From Eleusine coracana subsp. coracana (lineage: Eukaryota > Streptophyta > Magnoliopsida > Poales > Poaceae), in assembly GCA_032690845.1 (NCBI GenBank), contig CM064417.1:34726432-34790431 (forward strand): a stretch of 64,000 nt of DNA. Reading direction: 5' to 3'. Each line of letters opens with the position of its first letter. Within the stretch, counting starts at the first letter, position 1. The translations under genes and the position numbers were made by a program. The notes beneath the pieces are model-generated. The model searched no databases. It saw only the letters and a program-made list of their open reading frames with translations, and was not told where the DNA came from. Positions 11,701-20,452 of this stretch are shown here, piece after piece.

Positions 11701-14700
11701 GTGGTGGTCGGGTCGACGGAGGTCGTGGCTCTCACAGGCAGCGCGACTCTCCCTCCCCGGACCGGCGCTGTGGACACCACGGGGTCCAGGCTATCATCAG
11801 GGAAGTCGGTCCCGGTGGCGGGTGGCCTACCCTCACCAAGACCAACTACGTCGAGTGGGCTGCGGTGATGAGGGTGAGGCTCCAGGTGCGGCACATGTGG
11901 GATGCAGTCCGGTACGGCGATGTTGACTACGACGACGATCGACGGGCACTGGATGCCCTCATTGCCGCTGTCCCGGCTGAGATGCAGTTCACGCTTTCCA
12001 AGAAGCGGACAGCCAAGGCAGCCTGGGACGCCATTGCTGCGGCACGCATCGGCAGCGACCGTGCCCGTAGGTCCACACTGCAGGCATTTCGCAAGGAGTG
12101 GGAGAACCTGGCCTTCAAACCAGGTGAGGACCTTGATGATTTTGCTTTTCGTCTCAACACTTTGCTGCACAAGATGGTGCAGTTCGGCGATGACACCTAC
12201 GACGAAGAGAGAGCTGTAGAGAAGCTCCTCCGCTGCGTCCCCGAGAGGTACAAGCAGATTGCTCGCTCGGTCGAGTCAATGTTGGACCTCTCCACGATGT
12301 CGATCGAAGAGGCGATAGGTCGTCTCAAGGTCGTCGACAACGACGAGCCACGGCCTCACTCGGGGCCTATCACCATCGGCGGGAAGCTTCATCTCACTCG
12401 GGAGCAGTGGGAGGCTTGCCAGCGTGACGAGAAGAAGGGGGAGTATTCCTCCTCGACAGGCGGCCATAGGCGTGGCAAGCCGGGCAAGCCCCGTGGAGGC
12501 GCTCAGGGCGGAGGCGCCCAGGGCGGCGCCACCGGCAAACGAAAGCCGGCACGAGACGACATCTGCCACAACTGTGGTAAGACTGGCCATTGGGCTAGGG
12601 AGTGTCGGCAGCCACGACGCGGCCAGGCTCAGGCTCAGGCTCAGGCCCACGTCGCACGTGTGGAGGAGGAGCCAGCTCTGCTTCTGGCACACGCGAGCAT
12701 CGAGCTACCTCCAGCAGCAACAGCTCTTCTCCACATCGACGAGTCAAAGGCAAGCGCCTTCCTCGGCGACGGCTCCAACGACGACAAGTGTGACGGGTGG
12801 TGCCTCGACACCGGCGCCACCCATCACATGACCGGACGGCAGGAGTACTTCTCCGACCTTGACACGAGCATCCGAGGCTCTGTCAAGTTTGGGGACGCCT
12901 CCGGGGTGGAGATCAAGGGTGTCGGCTCCATTCTTTTCACCGCCAAGTCCGGTGAGCATAGGCTCCTCACCGGAGTCTACTACATCCCCGCGTTGAGGAA
13001 CTCCATCATCAGCTTGGGACAGCTGGACAAGAACGGCTCGCGTATGGAGATTGAGAATGGCCTCCTACGGGTCTGGGACCCCCGGGGCCGTCTTCTCGCC
13101 AAGGTAAAGAGGGGGAGCAACCACCTCTACATCCTTCACATCGAGGTAGCACAGCCACTTTGTCTTGCAGCAAGACGGGACGACGACGCGTGGAGGTGGC
13201 ACGAGCGTTTTGGGCACCTCAATTTTGAGGCCCTGAAGCAACTCGGTGTCAAGGAGATGGTACGGGATCTGCCGCACATCGACCACGTGGAGCAGTTATG
13301 CGACGTCTGCGTGCTGACGAAGCAGAGGCGGTTTCCCTTCCCTCAGCAGACGAGCTTCCGAGCCAAGGAGCGGCTCGAACTCGTGCACGGGGACTTGTGC
13401 GGCCCGGTGACTCCGGCCACACCAGGAGGACGGCGCTACTTCCTGCTGCTCGTCGATGACCTCTCCCGCTACATGTGGGTGATGGTCCTCGGTAGCAAGG
13501 GAGAGGCTGCAGACGCCATCAGGCGTGCGCAGGTTGCTGCAGAGGCAGAGTGCGGCCGCAAGCTGCGCGTGCTACGCACAGACAATGGCGGCGAGTTCAC
13601 GGCGGCTGAATTCGCGGCGTACTGCGCGGATGAGGGCATTCAGCGCCACTACTCCGCGCCGTACAGTCCACAGCAGAATGGCGTCGTCGAGCGGCGCAAC
13701 CAGACGGTTGTGGGGATGGCTCGGGCCCTCCTCAAGCAGAGGGGGATGCCGGCTGTCTTCTGGGGAGAGGCGGTGGTGACCGCTGTCTACATCCTCAACC
13801 GTTCGCCCACCAAGGCTCTTGATGGTAAGACGCCGTACGAGGCTTGGCACGGGCGCAAGCCGACGGTCTTCCACCTGCGGACCTTCGGCTGTCTCGCGTT
13901 CGCCAAGGAGCTCGGCCACATCGGCAAGCTCGACGACAGGAGCACTCCAGGAGTGTTCATTGGCTACGCGGAGGGCTCGAAGGCCTATCGCATTCTCGAC
14001 CCGAAGACACAATGTGTGCGCACGGCGCGCGACGTAGTGTTCGACGAAGGGCAAGGATGGGCATGGGACAAGGCGGTGGATGACGGCTCGACTCCGACGT
14101 ACGACTTCACCATCGAGTATGTTCACTTCGAGGGAGCTGGGGGAGCAGGCAGCTCCCCCTCACCAAGCGTTCCCGAGCCTCCACCGACTCCAGCGCTCAC
14201 TACAGCGACTCGCTCTTCGTCGACACTGCCACAACCGGCGTCCCCGCGCACTCCAGCACCGACAGCCACTCCGTCGGGCACGTCTACTCCAACACAAGCT
14301 CATGTCGAGCAAAGCCCGGTGGAGTTTGCTACTCCGCTCTCCCGCGACGAGGAGCGTATCGACGCGTACTACGACAGCGAGCCGTTGCGGTATCGTACGA
14401 TGGAAGACATCCTCGGCGATCAACCAGTGCCGGGACCGGCGCTTCGTGACCTGAAGGCACAGTTGCACCTTGCGTGCGATGATGGTGAACCTCGGTCTTT
14501 TGCAGAGGCCGAGAGAGACGGCGCATGGCGTGCCGCGATGCAGTCGGAGATGGACGCCGTTGCGGAGAACCGCACTTGGGAGGTTGCTGACCTCCCTCAT
14601 GGGCAACGTGCGATCACCCTTAAATGGGTCTTCAAGCTGAAGAGGGATGAAGCTGGTGCCATCGTCAAGCACAAGGCCCGCTTGGTAGCTCGTGGCTTCG

Positions 14701-17700
14701 TGCAGCAGGAGGGGATCGACTTCGACGATGCCTTCGCCCCTGTAGCACGGATGGAGTCCGTGCGACTTCTCCTTACACTAGCTGCCCAAGAGGGCTGGTG
14801 CGTCCATCACATGGACGTCAAGTCGGCGTTCCTCAACGGCGACTTGAAGGAGGAGGTTTACGTGCACCAGCCGCCGGGATTTGTGATCCCCGGCAAGGAG
14901 GACAAGGTGCTGCGTTTGCGCAAGGCTCTCTACGGCTTGCGGCAAGCACCGAGGGCGTGGAACGCCAAACTGGACTCCACACTAAAGGGGATGGGCTTTG
15001 AGCAAAGCCCGCACGAGGCGGCCATCTACCGGCGGGGCAATGGAGGCAATGCCCTGCTGGTGGGTGTCTACGTCGACGACTTGGTGATCACCGGCACCAA
15101 GGATGCGGAGGTGGCGGCATTCAAGGAAGACATGAAGGCCACTTTTCAGATGAGCGACCTGGGGCCTCTCTCCTTCTACTTGGGGATCGAGGTGCACCAG
15201 GATGACTCCGGGATCACGCTTCGACAGACCGCCTACGCCAAGCGCATCGTTGAGTTGGCCGGGCTCACCGACTGCAACCCAGCACTCACTCCGATGGAGG
15301 AGAAGTTGAAGTTGAGTCGCCACAGCACGGCAAAGGAGGTGGATGCTACACAGTACCGGCGTCTTGTGGGGAGCCTCCGCTACCTCGCCCACACACGGCC
15401 GGACTTGGCATTCTCCGTTGGTTATGTTAGTCGGTTCATGCAGCGACCGACGACGGAGCACCAGCAAGCTGTGAAGAGGATCATCCGCTATGTTGCGGGG
15501 ACTCTCGACCACGGTATCTACTACCCGAGGTGTCGTGGAGAGGCACACTTCATCGGGTACAGCGACAGCGACCACGCCGGCGACATCGACACTAGCAAGA
15601 GCACCAGCGGGATACTCTTCTTCCTCGGCAAGTGTCTTGTTAGTTGGCAGTCAGTCAAGCAACCGGTGGTTGCTATGTCCAGCTGCGAGGCCGAGTACGT
15701 CGCGGCTTCCACCGCCTCGACTCAGGCGCTCTGGCTTGCTCGGCTGCTTGGTGACCTTCTCGGCAGAGACACTGAAGCAGTGGAACTTCGAGTGGACAGC
15801 ATGTCCGCTTTGGCTCTAGCAAAGAACCCCGTTTTCCACGAACGGAGTAGGCACATCCGGGTGAGGTACCACTTAATCCGTGACTGCCTGAAGGAAGGAA
15901 GCATCAAGGCAAGCTACATCAACACCAATGACCAGCTTGCGGATCTGCTCACCAAGCCCCTTGGGAGGATCAAGTTCCTTGAACTCTGCTCCAGGATTGG
16001 GATGGTTCAACCTCCTCACAAGACAACGCACAAGACTTAGGGGGAGAATGATGGAATAAGTCTTGTACTGTTTGGTCTTGGTCTTTGTTTGACTGCTGGT
16101 CCTGTCCAGGACAGCATATTAGTCCTTGTATAGGACAGCATCTTGGTCCTATATAGGACAGTAGTTAGGACAGCATCTAGGACTGCATTAGATCATCTAG
16201 GCTGCACTTGCTTTATGCTTTTAGACTAGCATCTTAGACCAGCATATTAGCATATGCTGGCCCTTGGCCAGCTATAAATATGTATCCACAACCCCTTGGG
16301 TTGGAATGGCATTGTGTGAGTTGTGTAAGAAATAAACCAGAAAATTGCCCCATCTCCTAGTGTCATCCTCTCTCAATGAGAGTTACAGTTCAGTTTCTAA
16401 CAATCCGGACTTTGGCCATACTTGGAGCGAGTAAAGTGAACTTTATCCTTTTTTTTTATAAACTCTCATCCTAAACGTGTTATTTATTAGTTCTTTCTGG
16501 ATTCCTTGACAACATATATGTATGCCTTATTATATGCATACATATTCTTTGACAGATGCTGCTATTCAACAAGTGAATTGGGACCCCTCAAAAGTTAAGG
16601 ATAAACTAAAGAGGGATATGGAGGCACATGTGGTTTCAGTTCGTGCAACAAAATTATCTGAACTTTGTGCCAAATATGAGGTTGCTCCCTGTTCAAATTC
16701 ATTCTTTTTTTGAAAAAAATGCAGCATACCAAAGCCTTGTCTAACCATTGACATGTTTCAGGCACAACTTACTAAAGCTCTGGCAGAACCGGTCGAAGCT
16801 CTTCTAGATTCTGCCAGTGACGATACCTGGCCAGCTATTAGAAAGCTTCTTCAGCGTGAGACAAAAGCTGCCGTATCAGGTCTTGAATCAGCTATTTCAA
16901 CTTTTGAGCTCGATGAAGCAACTGAGAAAGAACTGCTCACAAAGCTAGAGAACCATGGAAGGAATGTTGTTGAATCAAAGGCAAAAGAAGAAGCTGGAAG
17001 GGTCTTGATTCACATGAAAGACAGGTGAACTACTTAACTGCACTCTGTCTCCAGAACTCAAATGGAGACTTATCATCTATGCAGAAGACTGATTAAACCA
17101 AATGTGCAGGTTTTCAACATTATTCAGCAGAGATGCTGACTCAATGCCAAGGGTGTGGACAGGAAAGGAGGACATAAAAGCTATTACGAAGACTGCTCGT
17201 TCATCTGTATGTTATTGATACTATTTTTGAGATAGATTAATTTCTAAGATCTGAACCCTATTAATTCTCCCACTTTGCTACAGTCCATGAAGTTGCTTTC
17301 TACACTGGCTGCAATTCGGTTGGATGAGGACGGTGACAACATTGAAAATACACTCTCCCTTGCTCTTGTTGATACTGTGAAACCCGGGACTACAGATAGG
17401 AGTATCCAATCGCTGGATCCACTTGCTTCGAGTTCGTGGGAAAGGGTAAGGAAGCTTTGTGTTACATGTCATGTTTCTCTGCCAAAGCAACACCAAGTCC
17501 TTACTCGACATCTTTAAGCACAAAATATATGTTTTGCTGAGGAATGCTATTCATGATCAGGTTCCGGTGGAGAAAACTTTAATTACCCCTGTGCAATGCA
17601 AAAATTTGTGGAGACAATTCAAAGCTGAAACCGAATATACAGTCACACAGGCCATTGCGGCTCAGGTATCACAACATGATCCATTTGAACACCGTTACTT

Positions 17701-18440
17701 CTTCATACATCGTGTTCAGTACCTATTGTGGCTCAAAGTCTTCTATTTTGTTTATTGTTTCCGAGTGTTTTGAAGTGAGATTGGTCCACTTGAAGTATGA
17801 TTGTATAAGATAGACATGCTAAACATTTACTGTTAAACTTTGCCAGGAAGCAAATAAGAGGAACAACAACTGGCTGCCACCTCCATGGGCACTAGCTGCA
17901 ATGGCTATCCTCGGATTCAATGAGTTTATGATGTTACTGAGGTTTTTTTTTTTGCCTGCAGAACCATGAAATTAGAGTGAGGTGTCTTCACTGTTGTCGT
18001 GGCTGACTTTTTAATTTCATTACAGGAACCCACTTTATCTTGGCGTCATATTTGTTGCTTACCTTGTTGGAAAGGCTATTTGGGTACAGTCCGACTTTGC
18101 CAGGGAATTCCAACGTGGATTTGTGAGTACTCAAACCACTGTTCTGTTACCCTCATTTTTCAAGCCTTGTGATGGTGGTCTAAATTGACATTTTGTGTTT
18201 GCAAATACTCAGCTTCCTGCGATCCTTTCACTGTCCACGAAATTTGTTCCCACGGTAATGAACATACTGAAGAAACTAGCAGAAGAGGGCCAAACACCTG
18301 CTGCCCCACAGAGAGAGATGGAGCTCCAACCAAAATCCAACAGGAACGGATCTTCATACAGTAATGCGACATCCGCTGGGTCATCCAGCATAACCACATC
18401 AGAAATTGGCCCTGAATATTCAAGCCCGGTGCCACAATGA
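5770..18440 (+). CDS. RHD3: ROOT HAIR DEFECTIVE 3 / SEY1-like ER-shaping GTPase
   Basis: The spliced product of 806 aa is a dynamin-like GTPase of the RHD3/Sey1/atlastin group, which fuses ER tubules and keeps the network branched. The P-loop GPQSSGKS is at about residues 45-52, the switch region follows, DLEG is at 95-98 and the RD of the G4 motif is near 169-170. A long helical middle region follows, then a membrane hairpin at about 681-718 and a Ser-rich cytosolic tail. Coding exons: 5770-5917, 6004-6070, 6180-6282, 6752-6822, 6898-6961, 7048-7113, 7245-7292, 7374-7436, 7526-7582, 7679-7837, 7914-7982, 8071-8162, 8655-8733, 9436-9598, 16556-16680, 16762-17024, 17110-17206, 17284-17445, 17561-17665, 17847-17941, 18026-18122, 18213-18440. 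All have GT/AG borders and the frame closes. The ATG at 5770 starts the family's usual MAD... N-terminus; an upstream in-frame ATG at 5701 precedes the acceptor. Intron 14 is about 7 kb because of nested transposons. The gene looks intact. Confidence 0.93.
10727..11080 (+). repeat. 5' LTR of the copia element
   Basis: This 354-bp LTR runs TGATGGAATAAG...TTTCTAACA. A TATA box, TATAAATA, lies at 10951-10958, so transcription should start about 25-30 bp later. Upstream, at about 10777-10863, is an array of imperfect palindromes built on GTCCT...AGGAC with AGGACAGCAT repeated, which may be a binding-site array. The sequence matches the 3' LTR base for base by eye. Confidence 0.93.
11083..11097 (+). 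promoter_or_regulatory. Primer-binding site (initiator tRNA-Met type)
   Basis: TGGTATCAGAGCC begins two bases after the end of the 5' LTR. This is the standard primer-binding site complementary to the 3' end of plant initiator methionine tRNA in copia elements. Confidence 0.9.
11262..16040 (+). CDS. Copia gag-pol polyprotein, intact (1592 aa)
   Basis: A single unbroken frame carries all domains in copia order. An Ala/Glu/Arg-rich helical N-terminus (about 5-75) is followed by the gag capsid region (UBN2-like, about 190-360), a CCHC zinc knuckle CHNCGKTGHWAREC (about 435-448), and an aspartic protease with DTGA near 516. The GAG-pre-integrase motif WHERFGHL lies near 646, then the integrase core with HGDLCGP (about 709), TDNGGEF (about 772) and QQNGVVERR (about 804). 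Reverse transcriptase has YGLRQAPRAW (about 1224) and the active site YVDD (about 1270). RNase H has SDSDHAGD (about 1433) and SSCEAEY (about 1474). There is no stop, frameshift or obvious loss of a catalytic residue. Products would form cytoplasmic particles, copy RNA into cDNA and integrate it. The coding region is markedly GC-richer than the LTRs. The start was chosen as the first in-frame ATG after the leader. Confidence 0.95.
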   Translation: MSAEHSRRSVASSERLRQEAELAAAEERERAAAAAAAVAARASRLAAAELAAARAEAAAVAAADAARAAAADLEALRGGSVGGSVADGNIDEELRELEAVREQEAAQERAARWVAAHPHGRGGGSPDGRGRAGSVSGGDACGGRTPSGGRVDGGRGSHRQRDSPSPDRRCGHHGVQAIIREVGPGGGWPTLTKTNYVEWAAVMRVRLQVRHMWDAVRYGDVDYDDDRRALDALIAAVPAEMQFTLSKKRTAKAAWDAIAAARIGSDRARRSTLQAFRKEWENLAFKPGEDLDDFAFRLNTLLHKMVQFGDDTYDEERAVEKLLRCVPERYKQIARSVESMLDLSTMSIEEAIGRLKVVDNDEPRPHSGPITIGGKLHLTREQWEACQRDEKKGEYSSSTGGHRRGKPGKPRGGAQGGGAQGGATGKRKPARDDICHNCGKTGHWARECRQPRRGQAQAQAQAHVARVEEEPALLLAHASIELPPAATALLHIDESKASAFLGDGSNDDKCDGWCLDTGATHHMTGRQEYFSDLDTSIRGSVKFGDASGVEIKGVGSILFTAKSGEHRLLTGVYYIPALRNSIISLGQLDKNGSRMEIENGLLRVWDPRGRLLAKVKRGSNHLYILHIEVAQPLCLAARRDDDAWRWHERFGHLNFEALKQLGVKEMVRDLPHIDHVEQLCDVCVLTKQRRFPFPQQTSFRAKERLELVHGDLCGPVTPATPGGRRYFLLLVDDLSRYMWVMVLGSKGEAADAIRRAQVAAEAECGRKLRVLRTDNGGEFTAAEFAAYCADEGIQRHYSAPYSPQQNGVVERRNQTVVGMARALLKQRGMPAVFWGEAVVTAVYILNRSPTKALDGKTPYEAWHGRKPTVFHLRTFGCLAFAKELGHIGKLDDRSTPGVFIGYAEGSKAYRILDPKTQCVRTARDVVFDEGQGWAWDKAVDDGSTPTYDFTIEYVHFEGAGGAGSSPSPSVPEPPPTPALTTATRSSSTLPQPASPRTPAPTATPSGTSTPTQAHVEQSPVEFATPLSRDEERIDAYYDSEPLRYRTMEDILGDQPVPGPALRDLKAQLHLACDDGEPRSFAEAERDGAWRAAMQSEMDAVAENRTWEVADLPHGQRAITLKWVFKLKRDEAGAIVKHKARLVARGFVQQEGIDFDDAFAPVARMESVRLLLTLAAQEGWCVHHMDVKSAFLNGDLKEEVYVHQPPGFVIPGKEDKVLRLRKALYGLRQAPRAWNAKLDSTLKGMGFEQSPHEAAIYRRGNGGNALLVGVYVDDLVITGTKDAEVAAFKEDMKATFQMSDLGPLSFYLGIEVHQDDSGITLRQTAYAKRIVELAGLTDCNPALTPMEEKLKLSRHSTAKEVDATQYRRLVGSLRYLAHTRPDLAFSVGYVSRFMQRPTTEHQQAVKRIIRYVAGTLDHGIYYPRCRGEAHFIGYSDSDHAGDIDTSKSTSGILFFLGKCLVSWQSVKQPVVAMSSCEAEYVAASTASTQALWLARLLGDLLGRDTEAVELRVDSMSALALAKNPVFHERSRHIRVRYHLIRDCLKEGSIKASYINTNDQLADLLTKPLGRIKFLELCSRIGMVQPPHKTTHKT
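16037..16048 (+). promoter_or_regulatory. Polypurine tract
   Basis: The purine run AGGGGGAGAA directly precedes the 3' LTR and follows the polyprotein stop codon. It would prime plus-strand DNA synthesis. Confidence 0.85.
16049..16402 (+). repeat. 3' LTR of the copia element
   Basis: This 354-bp LTR is identical by eye to the 5' LTR, including the TATA box (16273-16280) and the palindrome array (about 16099-16185). It is followed directly by the ATCCG target duplication and then by the rest of the older transposon's right arm. Its promoter points into RHD3 exon 15 in sense orientation. Confidence 0.93.
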
Positions 18441-20452
18441 TTTAGCGGATCCTTTTAGCTTTTCTGCTGAAAACCAACCCTAGCAGTTGAGGCTGCAAGT
18501 GGCTTTCAGTCCTATAGGAGATTGAGGTGCCTAGCGGATTTTGTAAGCTTGCCCTTCCCAAACTGATGTGCCAGATCACATGGTGCTGTCCACCTCGGTT
18601 ATTTAAAGAATTTTGGGGCTGGGTGTTGTTTGTAACAGAGTTGTAGAATAACTTTATTTCATTTTTTTGTAACAACTTATATGATGGCTGTATAGAAATT
18701 TGTGGTTCAGGGCGAGGAAACACAGGAGAGAATTTTACACTTAGTTACGTCGTTGAGAAAGTTTGTATATGTATTGAAATTGCCATTAGATTGCTTTGAA
18801 TTCCGATCTGCGTGATGCATTTATGAGCTTCATGTAAAGCGTATGTTTATGTTTTCACGGGTATTTTCAGCATGTTTTGACGGGAAAGCATGCTGGAGTT
18901 GCATTTACGTCTGTCATTTGCAAAGTGCAATTGAGTGGGGATCATTTCATGGCAACTAATTCCGGGCATTGTACTGACTAGTAGTACGAACATAAGCTGC
19001 GTCTTTGCCGTCCCAACACGGAATTGAAATAGGGGGTTTGCTTTGCCAGCCATTCCGAACTGTACAAACTGGTCTTGTATTGACGAGTCGATGCGCACAG
19101 TACATAGGGTGTCCTTGTAGGCGTCCTTTGGCATCTTGTCTTTTTCAGTCCAACTGCGGCTTCTATCCATTTCCGACTTAGACTTGTATACTATTCACAA
19201 TTTGGAAACTGGTGAGCATTTCAGCTCTCACTGATGGACCATCCTGTCCCTCCACTCTCTTTCGGTGCGTGTCTTTGAATGGTTTAAGCAAGAAACTTTG
19301 CATTTAGTTATGGTACAGTTGTGTTTTTGCGTTGCATGTACCAACTACCAAGGCAGAAATAGCCTTTGCGTATGCGGCAGTGGTGTTCTCAATGCAGAGG
19401 GTGAACAGTCCTCTGAATTAGAACCCATCAACTGTCCGATTGCAAAAGGATGCTCCAAAATAACTATCAATTACTCGTATAGGTCAAAAATATTTTCTTT
19501 GATACAAAGAGTAGTGGGATGTTCTCATTTGCTTATAAAACAGAATAAAAAAAGCTAACAAAATGGGAACATTGGATTGTGTCGTATAAATTTTTCTAGA
19601 GTAATAAATACCAAGGAATCACTTTCTAAAGTAATAACAATGGACCAATGTTGTGCAAGTGCAATCCATATACAAAACCAGGTCATGGTCCCAACATCCG
19701 GCGCATGCGACAACGACTTGAATTGAATTCTCTTAACATCTGGAGCTATGAAAAATCTTTATCACTCAGAAAAAAACAACACAAGAAAAATTCTTATCCC
19801 AGATAATAAATGAATTGTTTGACTCTCATTCGAATATTCGATGACATTCAAAGACCCCAGTTTTGTCACGACACTTTGCTAAATTGGAAGCTTGTACTAA
19901 CGCTCTGCCAAGTCATGTAGGCCGTTGCGTACACCAACGAAGAAAACTACAAATAGAAGCGATGTTTCAGAGATGTAGGCCACTTGTATATTTTACGCAT
20001 ATATACTTACTGATATTGGATCGGCTGGCCCACAGATGCAGAAAGAATTAGCTAGGCCGTTGATCGGACCCGATCCTCGCATCCTAGTGCCTCCGAATTT
20101 GACCGCGTTTCCGCGGTGCTTCGCCCGGGTCACGTCGCATGCATGTACCGATTGCTAGCGACTTTGACCAGCATAGCTGCAATTAAGCGACTATTCCACT
20201 CTACCTTTCCTCGATTGCTAAATTAACCCTGCCACTTGCGCAAACCGCTCTCTCTATATTCTTCGTTAGATTAGAAGAAAACCATGCACCAACTCCTCTT
20301 CATCTGCATCATTTGCACATATATATAAAGCAGCGGCCTCGCTGGTGGCTAATAACTCACTCTCCCCGCCACCACCTCCTCTAATTTTTCTTTCCCTCTC
20401 TCTTACCTCTCTCCCCTAGCTACTGGTTTAGTGATCTAGCTCATCTCGATCC
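18441..20452. other. RHD3 3' region and bHLH promoter, no gene seen
   Basis: The first few hundred bases should be the RHD3 3'-UTR; the exact poly(A) site was not determined. The remainder shows no protein-like frame and no clear transposon. The last 150 bp are the core promoter and leader of the bHLH gene. Confidence 0.6.
20320..20329 (+). promoter_or_regulatory. TATA box of the bHLH gene
   Basis: TATATATAAA lies 124 bases upstream of the bHLH start codon, followed by a pyrimidine-rich leader typical of plant 5'-UTRs. Confidence 0.7.

Larger units (their letters stand above)
10722..16407 (+). mobile_element. Complete Ty1/copia LTR retrotransposon
   Basis: A full-length element (10727-16402) is flanked by a perfect 5-bp target duplication ATCCG (10722-10726 and 16403-16407). 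It has two 354-bp LTRs beginning TG and ending CA, a primer-binding site, one uninterrupted gag-pol frame and a polypurine tract. It inserted into the right arm of an older transposon in RHD3 intron 14, in the same orientation as RHD3. The LTRs show no difference on visual comparison, which implies a very recent insertion. The element has everything I would expect an autonomous copy to need. Confidence 0.95.
10041..16449. mobile_element. Long-TIR DNA transposon in RHD3 intron 14, split by a copia insertion
   Basis: The left end AGGATAAAGTCCACTTTGCT is mirrored at the right end by AGTAAAGTGAACTTTATCCT, and the match continues imperfectly for roughly 220 bp per arm once the copia element (10727-16402) and its duplicated target are removed. 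The original element was about 728 bp. Both borders abut eight T residues, which could be an 8-bp target duplication or chance. Arms this long with a short non-coding centre suggest a non-autonomous MULE- or hAT-like element. It has no transposase. Confidence 0.7.
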
